Shown: piece by piece, positions 32,801 to 41,005 of the stretch
Layout: every line of letters begins with the position of its first letter
Position numbering within the stretch: position 1 is the first letter of the stretch
Source: an uncultured Litoreibacter sp.
GTDB taxonomy: Bacteria; Pseudomonadota; Alphaproteobacteria; Rhodobacterales; Rhodobacteraceae
Direction: 5' to 3'
DNA length: 64,000 nt
Assembly (NCBI GenBank): GCA_947494645.1
Contig: CANLVO010000002.1
Coordinates: forward strand, 614,359 to 678,358
Made by a program: the position numbers and the translations under genes
The notes under the pieces: model-generated
Database searches by the model: none
What the model saw: the letters and a program-made list of their open reading frames with translations, nothing else
What the model was told of the DNA's origin: nothing

Positions 32801-33958
32801 ATGACACGTTTGAACTGGGGTATGATTGGTGGAGGAGAGGGGTCTCAGATTGGGCCCGCGCATCGGCTTGGTGCGGGACTCGATGGAGATTTCTCAATGG
32901 TTGCGGGCGCTTTGGACCATAACCCCGAGGCCGGGCGCGACTACGCGCAACGTCTCGGTGTGAGTGCTGATCGCGCTTATGGCGACTGGAAAGAGATGTT
33001 GGCGGGCGAGTGCGCGCGCGATGACCGTGTTGATCTCGTGACAGTAGCGACGCCCAATTCTACACATTTTGAAATTACCAAAGCCTTCCTCGAAAAGGGC
33101 TTCCACGTGCTGTGTGAAAAGCCAATGACGATGACCGTGGAAGAGGGTGAAGAGATCACCAAGATCGCAGCTGCGTCAGGGAAGGTTTGCGCAGTGAATT
33201 ACGGCTATTCGGGCTATTCGCTAGTGCGGCATATGCGAGCGATGGTAGCACGCGGCGACTTAGGTGCGGTGCGCGTCGTCGTTGCGGAATTTTCGCACGG
33301 GCACCATGCCGATGCGGCACAGGCAGACAATCCGCGCATCCGCTGGCGCTATGATCCGGCACAGATGGGGGCCTCTGCACAGTTTGCTGATTGCGGAATT
33401 CACGCGATGCATATGGCGTCATTTGTAACTGGGCAGGAAGTGGAAAAGCTTTCTGCAGACTTCGCCTCAACGATTTCTTCTCGCGAGTTGGAAGACGACG
33501 CGATGGTCAATTTTCGGATGAATGGTGGTGCGGTTGGGCGCCTTTGGACTTCTGCTGTCGCCGTGGGTCGGATGCATGGATTGACGATACAAGTCTTTGG
33601 CGAAGAGGGAGGTTTGCGCTGGGCGCAGGAACAACCAAACCAGCTGTATTGGACGCCGACGAATGGACGTGTTCAGGTGATCGAGCGGGGGGAGTCGGAC
33701 CTGTCGCCTGAAGCTGATCGCGCGACGCGCGTGACCATCGGACATGCAGAAGGGATGCCGTTGGCATTCGCCAACATTTATTCTGATCTGGCCGAGGTGA
33801 TCCGAGCAGAAAAGGAAGGGCGCAGTCCTGATCCAGCGGCAACCCATTACCCGAAAGCGGTTGATGGTTTGCGGTCGATGGCCGCGGTTCATGCCTGCGT
33901 TCAGTCCGCAAAACAGGATGGTGCGTGGGTTAACGCCGTCCCGGAGTCATTAAGCTGA
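32801..33958 (+). CDS. Second Gfo/Idh/MocA dehydrogenase of the inositol locus
   Basis: NAD(P)-dependent dehydrogenase, 385 aa, different in detail from the one at 30792. It has MIGGGEGSQIGPAHRLGAGL at the nucleotide site, FHVLCEKPMTMTVEEGEEIT, and DCGIHAMHMASFVTGQ with the catalytic-type His. The longer sequence and the EGSQIG loop resemble dehydrogenases that use scyllo- or chiro-inositol or sugar derivatives; the substrate is not decided by sequence. It starts 9 nt after iolE and is the last gene of that operon. Confidence 0.78.
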   Translation: MTRLNWGMIGGGEGSQIGPAHRLGAGLDGDFSMVAGALDHNPEAGRDYAQRLGVSADRAYGDWKEMLAGECARDDRVDLVTVATPNSTHFEITKAFLEKGFHVLCEKPMTMTVEEGEEITKIAAASGKVCAVNYGYSGYSLVRHMRAMVARGDLGAVRVVVAEFSHGHHADAAQADNPRIRWRYDPAQMGASAQFADCGIHAMHMASFVTGQEVEKLSADFASTISSRELEDDAMVNFRMNGGAVGRLWTSAVAVGRMHGLTIQVFGEEGGLRWAQEQPNQLYWTPTNGRVQVIERGESDLSPEADRATRVTIGHAEGMPLAFANIYSDLAEVIRAEKEGRSPDPAATHYPKAVDGLRSMAAVHACVQSAKQDGAWVNAVPESLS

Positions 33959-34011
33959 TCTCGAGAAACGGCTGACACAGCCCGTACAAAACGCGTCACA
34001 AAGCTTGCGCC

Positions 34012-35007
34012 TTATGTCCGGCGCAATGTGCCTCTTTCGACGATATGGCACGGGAATAGACGCGCCTCCGGGTATCGGGTGGAATCATTGAGCATTGCGG
34101 TCACCAACTCGATGGAAGAAGCGATGATTTGACGGATCGGCTGGTGGATCGTGGTCAGAGAAATGTTGTTCCAGCCCGCCATCTCCATATCGTTCAGCCC
34201 GATAATGCCCAGCTGATCGGGGACGCCCAACCCGGCGGCTTTTGCAGCACTGAGCGCGCCGACGGACAATACGTCGTCGCCGCAGAAATAGGCCTCAGCC
34301 GGGCCGTTCGCGATGCAGTTTTGCATTTCAGCGTAGCCAGCCTCGAAGCTGTACTGCGCGGCATAACTATGGGTTTGGCTGACGCCGGGGGTCGCGCGGA
34401 TGACCTCTCGAAACCCGGCGAAGCGATCCTGAGTTGAGGTGGCTTCAACAGGCCCGCCAAGAAAGGCAACTTTGCGATATCCATGGTCGATCAATGCGCG
34501 AGCGGCCATGCGACCACATTCTACATTATCTATGCCGACCACGTGGACATTGGGGTTGGTGGTGTGGCGCCCGAAGGAATTGACGACCGGGACGCCTGCA
34601 TCGCGAAAGGCTTCGGCAAAGCTGGGCGGTAGGGTTGAAGAGGCCACGATGACCGCGTCAACACTGTATGTTTGCAACATTTGCAACGACTGTGCCGGAT
34701 CCTTTTGACCGGATAGGTTGACCAACAGCGGGCGTAAACCGCGCTCTTGCAGGCCCCGTGTGAACAGGTCGAATACCTCCAGAAAGATAGGATTTCGAAA
34801 ATTGTCTGACACCAACCCGATCAGCTTGGTGCGGCCTGTTGTGAGGGAAGATGCAAGAGCGTTTGGCCGGTATCCGAGCTCTTCAGCAGCTTTCTTGACC
34901 TTCTTCCGAGTCCCTTCTGAGACAGAGGCACCTTCCGTAAAAGTACGTGACACGGCAGAACGGGAGACACCTGCGCGCAGCGCAACATCCTTAAGTGTAA
35001 TGGCCAT
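34012..35007 (-). CDS. LacI family transcriptional regulator 2 (inositol locus)
   Basis: Repressor with an N-terminal LacI helix-turn-helix (MAITLKDVALRAGVSRSAVS with GASVSEGTRKKVKKAAEELG and YRPNALASSL hinge) and a sensor domain with YFCGDDVLSVGALSAAKAAG and GIIGLNDMEMAGWNNIS. It has 331 aa. The ATG at 35007 follows GAGGGCG; the frame opens upstream through the operators to a TTG. The perfect palindrome shared between its own promoter and the iolD-iolG region makes it the best candidate for the main inositol regulator. Confidence 0.9.
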   Translation of the reverse strand: MAITLKDVALRAGVSRSAVSRTFTEGASVSEGTRKKVKKAAEELGYRPNALASSLTTGRTKLIGLVSDNFRNPIFLEVFDLFTRGLQERGLRPLLVNLSGQKDPAQSLQMLQTYSVDAVIVASSTLPPSFAEAFRDAGVPVVNSFGRHTTNPNVHVVGIDNVECGRMAARALIDHGYRKVAFLGGPVEATSTQDRFAGFREVIRATPGVSQTHSYAAQYSFEAGYAEMQNCIANGPAEAYFCGDDVLSVGALSAAKAAGLGVPDQLGIIGLNDMEMAGWNNISLTTIHQPIRQIIASSIELVTAMLNDSTRYPEARLFPCHIVERGTLRRT

Positions 35008-35046
35008 AGCGCCCTCGGATTGACTCAACAAAGAGGTGTCATTCTT

Positions 35047-35070
35047 TGCAACGGATTGCAACCGGTTGCA
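35047..35070. promoter_or_regulatory. Overlapping LacI-2 operators upstream of its own gene
   Basis: TGCAA-CGGA-TTGCA (35047-35060) and the perfect palindrome TGCAACC/GGTTGCA (35057-35070) share four bases. Both have the core of the 30752-30769 site. Two overlapping operators 40 bp before the start suggest negative autoregulation. Confidence 0.75.
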
Positions 35071-35108
35071 CAGTGTTCAACCTTGGTATTGCAAGTTAGT
35101 GTCCGGAA

Positions 35109-35495
35109 ATGAGTTACTCCGGAGATAGTTTTTTCACACTTGGGCTTGGCGGCAGAGTTGGTTTGGTCCTGCTGTCGATAGTGTTGATGATCTTATGCGC
35201 TGGACTTGTGTGGAGGCTCGTTAACGGCCTTGGCCGAGTTTGGAGAGCACTTATCGCGCTGGGCGTGTTTTGGACCTTCATCTGGCTGTCGCCACAGATC
35301 TACTACGTCTACTACTGGATGATTTTTGAGGATCTGCCAGTACAGGTTGTTATCGGCGCACTCCCTGGTTTGGGCGACATCCTACGATTGATCAGTTTCA
35401 CAGATAGGGCGAGCCTGGCGCATCACGGGCAAGGAGTTTTTGCTTGGGGCTTGATGGCTGTAGCGCTCCTGCGCCGACGGTCTAAATCGCGTTGA
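35109..35495 (+). CDS. Small conserved membrane protein, unknown function
   Basis: A 128-aa protein with three or four hydrophobic spans (VGLVLLSIVLMILCAGLVW near residue 18, LIALGVFWTFIWLSPQIYYV near 48 and GVFAWGLMAVALL near the end) and a basic C-terminus (RRRSKSR). No named family is recognised. It overlaps the 3' end of the convergent ABC exporter gene by 14 nt. It lies divergent from lacI gene 2 and could share its regulatory region. Confidence 0.55.
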   Translation: MSYSGDSFFTLGLGGRVGLVLLSIVLMILCAGLVWRLVNGLGRVWRALIALGVFWTFIWLSPQIYYVYYWMIFEDLPVQVVIGALPGLGDILRLISFTDRASLAHHGQGVFAWGLMAVALLRRRSKSR

Positions 35496-37668
35496 GCAAG
35501 GTGGCAGGGTTGTCGCCATCGTTCATTTGCCGTCCGTTCGGAAGCTCTTTGGCCAGTGACTTATCATCTGTCAAAACGCGGTGAAATTTGCGGTGGTGCT
35601 TGCGGGCGAGGCGCAGGTTCTTTGTATCTTGGCCGCTGACCCGGACAGAGAGACTGGGCTTTAACAAGGGGCGCGGCAGGAAAGCACGTGCATTGGCGTG
35701 GATGATCAGGTGATCGGTCGCGTCCATGTCGGCAACCGTCCCTTTGTTCAGTCTCTGGGGGCGACCATTAGGCCAATTCAGCTCGTCCAGCGGGGTGGTT
35801 CCAAGCATCAGGCGAGGGCGATCGGTGTCTGGCAAAACTGCGACCGCGGGAGCCTCTTCGATTGAACGGGTGGACTGGGGTGTTTCGGGCTTTGAGGTCG
35901 CATTGAACTGCAGCGCATGAAGGTTTGCATAGGCGCCACCTTTCTTCAGCAGATCCTCGTGCGTGCCGTATTCGGCCAGCGTACCTTTGTCCAGAACGAT
36001 AATCTGATCCGCGTTGCGAATGGTGGACAGACGGTGGGCGATGACCAGTGTGGTGCGGCCTTTAGATAGCATGTCGAGTGCTTGCTGAACGATCTTCTCG
36101 GATTCCGCGTCGAGGGCGGAAGTGGCTTCGTCGAGCAAAAGGATCGGGGTATCGCGCAGCAGGGCGCGAGCAATTGCCACGCGTTGGCGTTGACCGCCAG
36201 AGAGATTCGAGCCGCGCGCGCCGACCATCGTCTCAAGCCCGTCGGGCAAAGATTTCAGAAATTCGGTGACATTGGCCGCGTCGAGTACCTTTTGCAGCTG
36301 GGTCTCGGTGACGTCAGTGCGCCCCAGTAGAATGTTTTCACGCAAAGTCTCGTCGAACAACAGCGCGTCCTGGCTAACCACAGAGAACAACGCGCGTAGG
36401 TCTGCGAGCCTGAGGTCTTTGGTAGCGACACCGCCGATCTCTACAAGACCTTCCTGCGCATCAATCAAGCGGGACAGCACATTGAAGACGGAACTCTTAC
36501 CAGCGCCGGACTGGCCTACGAAGGCTGCAGTGGTACCCTCAGGAACCGTGAATGATAGGCCAGAAAGCACGTTTTGACGGCCATAAGACAGAGTCACGTC
36601 TTTGAATTCGATCTTGCTGCCATTTGGTGTCTTGGAGGTCGGGGATGCCGTGTCTTTCACAGATGGTTTCGTGTCCATCAGGCCAAAGATGCGCGACAGG
36701 CTGGCTTGCAGAACTTCCCAGCTGCTGGCGATGTTGGCCAGTCGTCGTAAAGGCTGAAACGCCAGCGACATCGCCGTGAAGAAAGACATAAACTGACCAA
36801 TGGTCTTTTCACCGCTGGCAATTTGTGGACCGCCATAGATCAGCACGCAGAAAAAGCCGACACCCACTGCAAGATCAACAAGCCCAGGCACAGTGGCCTG
36901 ACCTGCGGCCTGTCTCACCGTGGTGCGCACCCAGTCTGAGGAAAGGTCGGTGAAACGTGCGCGTTGGTAAGTTTCCATTCGGTTAAGCTTAATCGGTGTA
37001 ATACCGTGGAAAACCTCGTCCAACCGCGTGGTACGTTTGCCTGCAATTTCCCGCATCGAGTGGCTTTTTCGCCTGATATAGCGCTGAACTGCAATGGAGG
37101 GCAGCAGCAGGAAAGGTGCGCCGACAACAGCGATGAGGGCCCATTTCCAATCCACAGAAATGGCAACAATCATCAGCGTGATAAGGCCAATAAGATCGCG
37201 CCCAGCGCCGGTCACAATGTGGTTCCAAAGCGTCTGCACAGCGAGCACGTCGCCCTGCACCCGCTCAATCAGCACGCCTGGTGATGTGCGAGAATGAAAG
37301 CCGTTATCAAGATCAAGTGTATGACCAAGTAAATCGACCTGAAGTTCGGTAGACGCGGTCATTGAAATGCGTGCTAGTACCACGCGTTGAATCACGCCCG
37401 CGACGGCGCGTACCACGAAGAGCATGAGAATCGCGAGTGCAACGATGAAGGTTTTGTCAGTTTGCCCTTCAACGAAAACCAGATCAAACATCGGCTGCAG
37501 CATGTAGCTGAGTAGGCCCAAGGTACTACCCTCGACGGTCATCAGGAAGAAGGCGAGGATGATCCAGAGCAGATGTTTGCGCAGATAACCACGCCATAGC
37601 CGCCCAAATTGCTGGGTGGGCGTCATGTCTGAGACGGCAATGGTGTTCTCTTTGGCCGGCTGTGCCAC
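35482..37668 (-). CDS. MsbA-like ABC exporter with a C-terminal extension
   Basis: Half-size ABC exporter: six transmembrane helices (residues about 30-320) and a nucleotide-binding domain with Walker A GQSGAGKSS, signature LSGGQRQR and Walker B ILLLDEATSALD. Such proteins flip lipids or export drugs. At 728 aa it is about 130 longer than usual. Residues from about 620 (RPRLMLGTTPLDELNWPNG) to 715 (HHRKFHRVLTDDKSLAKELP, NGRQM) do not belong to an ABC domain and resemble the first part of bacterial capsule/LPS glycosyltransferases. The GTG start has AGAGG upstream; an ATG 14 codons later is an alternative. Confidence 0.85.
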   Translation of the reverse strand: MAQPAKENTIAVSDMTPTQQFGRLWRGYLRKHLLWIILAFFLMTVEGSTLGLLSYMLQPMFDLVFVEGQTDKTFIVALAILMLFVVRAVAGVIQRVVLARISMTASTELQVDLLGHTLDLDNGFHSRTSPGVLIERVQGDVLAVQTLWNHIVTGAGRDLIGLITLMIVAISVDWKWALIAVVGAPFLLLPSIAVQRYIRRKSHSMREIAGKRTTRLDEVFHGITPIKLNRMETYQRARFTDLSSDWVRTTVRQAAGQATVPGLVDLAVGVGFFCVLIYGGPQIASGEKTIGQFMSFFTAMSLAFQPLRRLANIASSWEVLQASLSRIFGLMDTKPSVKDTASPTSKTPNGSKIEFKDVTLSYGRQNVLSGLSFTVPEGTTAAFVGQSGAGKSSVFNVLSRLIDAQEGLVEIGGVATKDLRLADLRALFSVVSQDALLFDETLRENILLGRTDVTETQLQKVLDAANVTEFLKSLPDGLETMVGARGSNLSGGQRQRVAIARALLRDTPILLLDEATSALDAESEKIVQQALDMLSKGRTTLVIAHRLSTIRNADQIIVLDKGTLAEYGTHEDLLKKGGAYANLHALQFNATSKPETPQSTRSIEEAPAVAVLPDTDRPRLMLGTTPLDELNWPNGRPQRLNKGTVADMDATDHLIIHANARAFLPRPLLKPSLSVRVSGQDTKNLRLARKHHRKFHRVLTDDKSLAKELPNGRQMNDGDNPATLLNAI

Positions 37669-37838
37669 GTTTGGTTGCCTCTTATGCGGCCCGGTGCCCG
37701 GGAATTTCGTTCACATCTAGCGTGATCCACCGCCATGCGGCAAGCGCGGGCCGAATTGCCCTTCCCACCGAGGTCACATGGGGGTATTGAGCCGCGTCCG
37801 CAAGGACATGTCTCTAACCTCAAAGGACCCTTAGGATC

Positions 37839-38861
37839 ATGGGCTATAAAATCGCCGTCGTTGGCGCCACAGGCAATGTGGGCCGCGAAATGCTGAACAT
37901 CCTGGCTGAACGCCAGTTTCCCGTAGACGAATTGGCCGTGCTCGCCTCGCGCCGTTCGCTTGGTACAGAAGTTAGCTTTGGCGATAAGACACTCACGACG
38001 AAGGACCTCGACACTTTCGATTTTACGGGCTGGGACATGGCGCTGTTCGCCGTGGGCTCGGACGCCACAAAGAAATACGCGCCAGCGGCCGCCAAGGCGG
38101 GCTGCGTGGTGATCGATAACTCGTCGCTCTATCGCTATGATCCGGAAATTCCGCTGATCGTACCAGAGGTAAACCCCGACGACGTGATGATGTATTCCAA
38201 GAAAAACATCATCGCGAACCCGAACTGTTCAACCGCGCAGATGGTGGTGGCTTTGAAGCCGTTGCATGACCGCGCCAAGATCAAGCGTGTCGTCGTGTCG
38301 ACCTACCAGTCCGTTTCAGGTGCTGGCAAAGACGGTATTGACGAGCTGTGGGATCAGACGAAGTCGATCTATAATCCAACGGATGACAAACCCGCGAAGA
38401 AGTTCACCAAGCAGATCGCGTTCAATGTGATCCCGCATATCGACGTGTTCATGGATGACGGCTCCACCAAGGAAGAGTGGAAGATGGTCGCCGAGACGAA
38501 GAAAATCGTCGACAAAGATATCAAGGTAACGGCCACCTGCGTGCGGGTTCCGGTCTTTGTGGGGCACTCGGAAGCTGTGAATATCGAGTTTGAAGACTTC
38601 CTGGACGAAGACGAGGCGCGCGACATCCTGCGCGAGGCCCCGGGCGTTATGGTGATCGACAAGCGCGAAGACGGCGGCTACGTCACGCCGATCGAATGTG
38701 TGGGCGATTTCGCAACGTTCATCTCCCGAATCCGTCAGGATTCGACTATCGAGAACGGGCTGAACCTTTGGTGCGTGTCTGATAACCTGCGCAAAGGGGC
38801 TGCTCTGAACGCGGTGCAAATCGCCGAGTTGTTGGGCAATCGGGTTCTTAAGAAGGGCTAG
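37839..38861 (+). CDS. asd: Aspartate-semialdehyde dehydrogenase
   Basis: NADPH-dependent reduction of aspartyl phosphate to the semialdehyde, the branch point for Lys, Met, Thr and diaminopimelate. The 340-aa enzyme begins MGYKIAVVGATGNVGREML (GxxGxxG), has the catalytic Cys in NPNCSTAQMVVALKPLHD and the following TYQSVSGAGKDGIDEL. It is monocistronic; a hairpin follows the stop. Confidence 0.97.
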   Translation: MGYKIAVVGATGNVGREMLNILAERQFPVDELAVLASRRSLGTEVSFGDKTLTTKDLDTFDFTGWDMALFAVGSDATKKYAPAAAKAGCVVIDNSSLYRYDPEIPLIVPEVNPDDVMMYSKKNIIANPNCSTAQMVVALKPLHDRAKIKRVVVSTYQSVSGAGKDGIDELWDQTKSIYNPTDDKPAKKFTKQIAFNVIPHIDVFMDDGSTKEEWKMVAETKKIVDKDIKVTATCVRVPVFVGHSEAVNIEFEDFLDEDEARDILREAPGVMVIDKREDGGYVTPIECVGDFATFISRIRQDSTIENGLNLWCVSDNLRKGAALNAVQIAELLGNRVLKKG

Positions 38862-38892
38862 TCCCTCTTGGTAGACTCATTTTTAGAAATTG

Positions 38893-38917
38893 GCCCCGGA
38901 CCGTCATGGTTCGGGGC
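38893..38917 (+). terminator. Terminator after asd
   Basis: GCCCCGGACC (38893-38902) pairs with GGTTCGGGGC (38908-38917), with one G-U pair, around a 5-nt loop. A modest T-rich stretch (GATTTCGTTT) follows. It sits between convergent asd and the hypothetical gene at 38938. Confidence 0.7.
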
Positions 38918-38937
38918 GATTTCGTTTAGCGGTATGA

Positions 38938-39630
38938 TCAACCGCCGAAGTCGTCATAGCTGGTAGCGTCCATCGCGACGTCATCCAATGTCCAGAGCTC
39001 TTCAGCCTGTTCTTCCCTCACCTCTGGCTCCTGAGCGCGGGTTACGATGTCAAACTCCGTCACGTCGGGACTCTCCACATCTGAAGGCTGGAAGAATTGA
39101 AACATGTCTGGTCTTTCATTTGCCTCATCTTCGAAAAGCTGATGGATCACACCATCGACAGAGACGTCCGGCATGTCACCTAGCTGAATTTGAAATCCCT
39201 GTTCCATCTCGCTTTTCTCGATGACCGAGAATTGCGCCGTATTGAGCATGTTGGTGACCTGTTCCGGGTCGGTCAGGTCGGGCAGTGAACTGTCCCCAAC
39301 CGCAAAGATACAGTCACGCCACCCCTCCCCATCGGCATAGGCAAGGTTGATGACATGCGAGCTGTCGCTATTGGTCTCAGTGTCCCAAGTCAGATTGAAC
39401 AGCTCGATCCGTTCCGGTAACACGCCGTCGTTCAGGTGCAGTCCGTTCATGATGAGGTTGTAATCGCTCAGCGAAACCTCGGCAGACTTGGGGTCATCAG
39501 AGGCATAGCTGAAATCAAGCGTGGCTTGACCCAAGGGAGAAACGATTTGCAGCTGGGCGGCCTTGATATCGTTGACCTCTCTGGCCGCTTCAGAAAATAT
39601 TTCATACCCGCTGATCGTGAATGTCGCCAT
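38938..39630 (-). CDS. Acidic hypothetical protein
   Basis: A 230-aa protein with strong negative charge, no signal peptide and no membrane span. The N-terminus (MATFTISGYEIFSEAAREVN) resembles the opening segments of secreted repeat-type proteins of roseobacters, but no Ca-binding repeats are present. The last 50 residues are rich in Glu and Asp (for example EPEVREEQAEELWTLDD). I do not recognise a family. AGAGG is 8 nt before the ATG; a GTG three codons earlier is possible. Type-I secretion would fit the composition but is not shown. Confidence 0.55.
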   Translation of the reverse strand: MATFTISGYEIFSEAAREVNDIKAAQLQIVSPLGQATLDFSYASDDPKSAEVSLSDYNLIMNGLHLNDGVLPERIELFNLTWDTETNSDSSHVINLAYADGEGWRDCIFAVGDSSLPDLTDPEQVTNMLNTAQFSVIEKSEMEQGFQIQLGDMPDVSVDGVIHQLFEDEANERPDMFQFFQPSDVESPDVTEFDIVTRAQEPEVREEQAEELWTLDDVAMDATSYDDFGG

Positions 39631-39741
39631 GGTCCGCACCTCTTACTACAACGCGATCAGTCGTAGAGCGGAGGGGTTTAACGGAGTCTGAAGTGCCTTT
39701 GGGCAAGCGCGGCAAGATTAGTTCAAATTGTCTGTGCTGGC

Positions 39742-40389
39742 TCAGATTTTTTGAAATCCGTCGGCGTCGGTGTAATGCTCAAGGCTGCCGTCGCCAGTGT
39801 CTGTCCATAGCCCATGTAGGCTGAGGTGGCCGCTTTCGGTGGCCTCCTTGACGAATGGAAATCCGAGAAGGTTTTCAAGAGAGACCAGTACCGCCTGCTT
39901 CTCAAGTGCGCGTTTGCGCAAAGTTTCGTCGGGTTCGTCTTTGACGCGTTCATAGCCGGGGCGCAGGATGTCCATCCAGCGACCAATGAAGCTGGTTTCC
40001 TTCTCCAATTCTGGCGCGAGCCCTGCACACATGTCATGACAGCCTTCCGCGCCACCACAATTGGAATGACCAAGTACAATAATGTGAGCGACCTTTAGGG
40101 CGGTGACCGCATATTCGACGGCTGCCGAGGTGCCATGGTGGTCGCTATCTGGCTGATAGGGCGGCACCAGATTGGCGATATTGCGGTGGATGAAGAATTC
40201 TCCCTGTTCGGCTCCGAAGATCGAAGTTACGTGCACGCGGCTGTCGCAGCATGAAATCACCATTGCACGGGGATTTTGGCCACCTTCGGCAAGGCGACGG
40301 TACCATGGCTCGTTCTCGGCATATGTGGTTGCTTTCCAGCCGTGATAGCGTTGGACCAAATAGGTCGGCAGTGGTTTGGCGTTGATCAT
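39742..40389 (-). CDS. Beta-class carbonic anhydrase
   Basis: Zinc enzyme for reversible hydration of CO2 in the cytoplasm. The 215-aa protein has the beta-class zinc ligands: Cys and the Asp-Arg pair in AMVISCCDSRVHV, and His and Cys in LGHSNCGGAEG. HRNIANLVPPY is also typical. The ATG at 40389 follows GGGAG; the open frame to 40665 has no family match. It is a single gene between two hypothetical proteins. Confidence 0.93.
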   Translation of the reverse strand: MINAKPLPTYLVQRYHGWKATTYAENEPWYRRLAEGGQNPRAMVISCCDSRVHVTSIFGAEQGEFFIHRNIANLVPPYQPDSDHHGTSAAVEYAVTALKVAHIIVLGHSNCGGAEGCHDMCAGLAPELEKETSFIGRWMDILRPGYERVKDEPDETLRKRALEKQAVLVSLENLLGFPFVKEATESGHLSLHGLWTDTGDGSLEHYTDADGFQKI

Positions 40390-40469
40390 GGCTGTCTCCC
40401 GTTCGCATCCGATGCTGCGGGGGGTGTTACTTAAGAATTGCGAGGAATTCGAGAGATATTCTGCCAGCA

Positions 40470-40934
40470 GTGAAAGACTTTCTTCAAATGGCGGATGCAA
40501 AACATGGCTGGTTACGTGCACGGCCAATCTGTGCGGGGTGCGAAAGGTGCGACGTGGAACATGTTTTGGAGCTGAATTTTGAAGAGCCTGTGACGGTGGA
40601 TGGCGACCGGTTGGTTGAGCTGTGTGTCGGCATGGGGGAGGTGCGTGCAGAGGAAATGATCGCATTGTCGATCGACAACCTTTGGCGGGGCCTTGAGGGC
40701 TTGAAAGATGCCTATGGCAAACAGCGGATGGACGAAATCTCCGATATCAGCAAAGGCTTGTCGCAAATCGCCGACAACCTTGGCCTTTGTCTGTTTGCTC
40801 GTGTCGCCCGGGATGTGGAGGCCTGCGCAGATCGTATGGACGGCCCGGCTTTGGCGGGCAGTCTGTGCCGCTTATTAAGGGTTGCAGACAGCTCGCTGAA
40901 CTCGATCTGGGATTTGTGCGACATCGGCGGGTGA
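40470..40934 (+). CDS. Hypothetical helical protein
   Basis: A mainly alpha-helical protein of up to 154 aa with no signal peptide. The C-terminal two thirds (from VEHVLELNFEEPVTVDGDRL to the end) read like a genuine soluble domain; the first 28 residues contain three Cys (ICAGCERC). The start is uncertain: GTG 40470, ATG 40488, or GTG 40554, the last with AAGG 7 nt upstream. I do not recognise the family. It is divergent from the carbonic anhydrase gene. Confidence 0.5.
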   Translation: MKDFLQMADAKHGWLRARPICAGCERCDVEHVLELNFEEPVTVDGDRLVELCVGMGEVRAEEMIALSIDNLWRGLEGLKDAYGKQRMDEISDISKGLSQIADNLGLCLFARVARDVEACADRMDGPALAGSLCRLLRVADSSLNSIWDLCDIGG

Positions 40935-41005
40935 GCGGCAGGATACAGGCTTGCGCCGACGGGGTGACAAGATAGGTTGCGAAAGAACCCCCGGAGATCC
41001 TCGCC

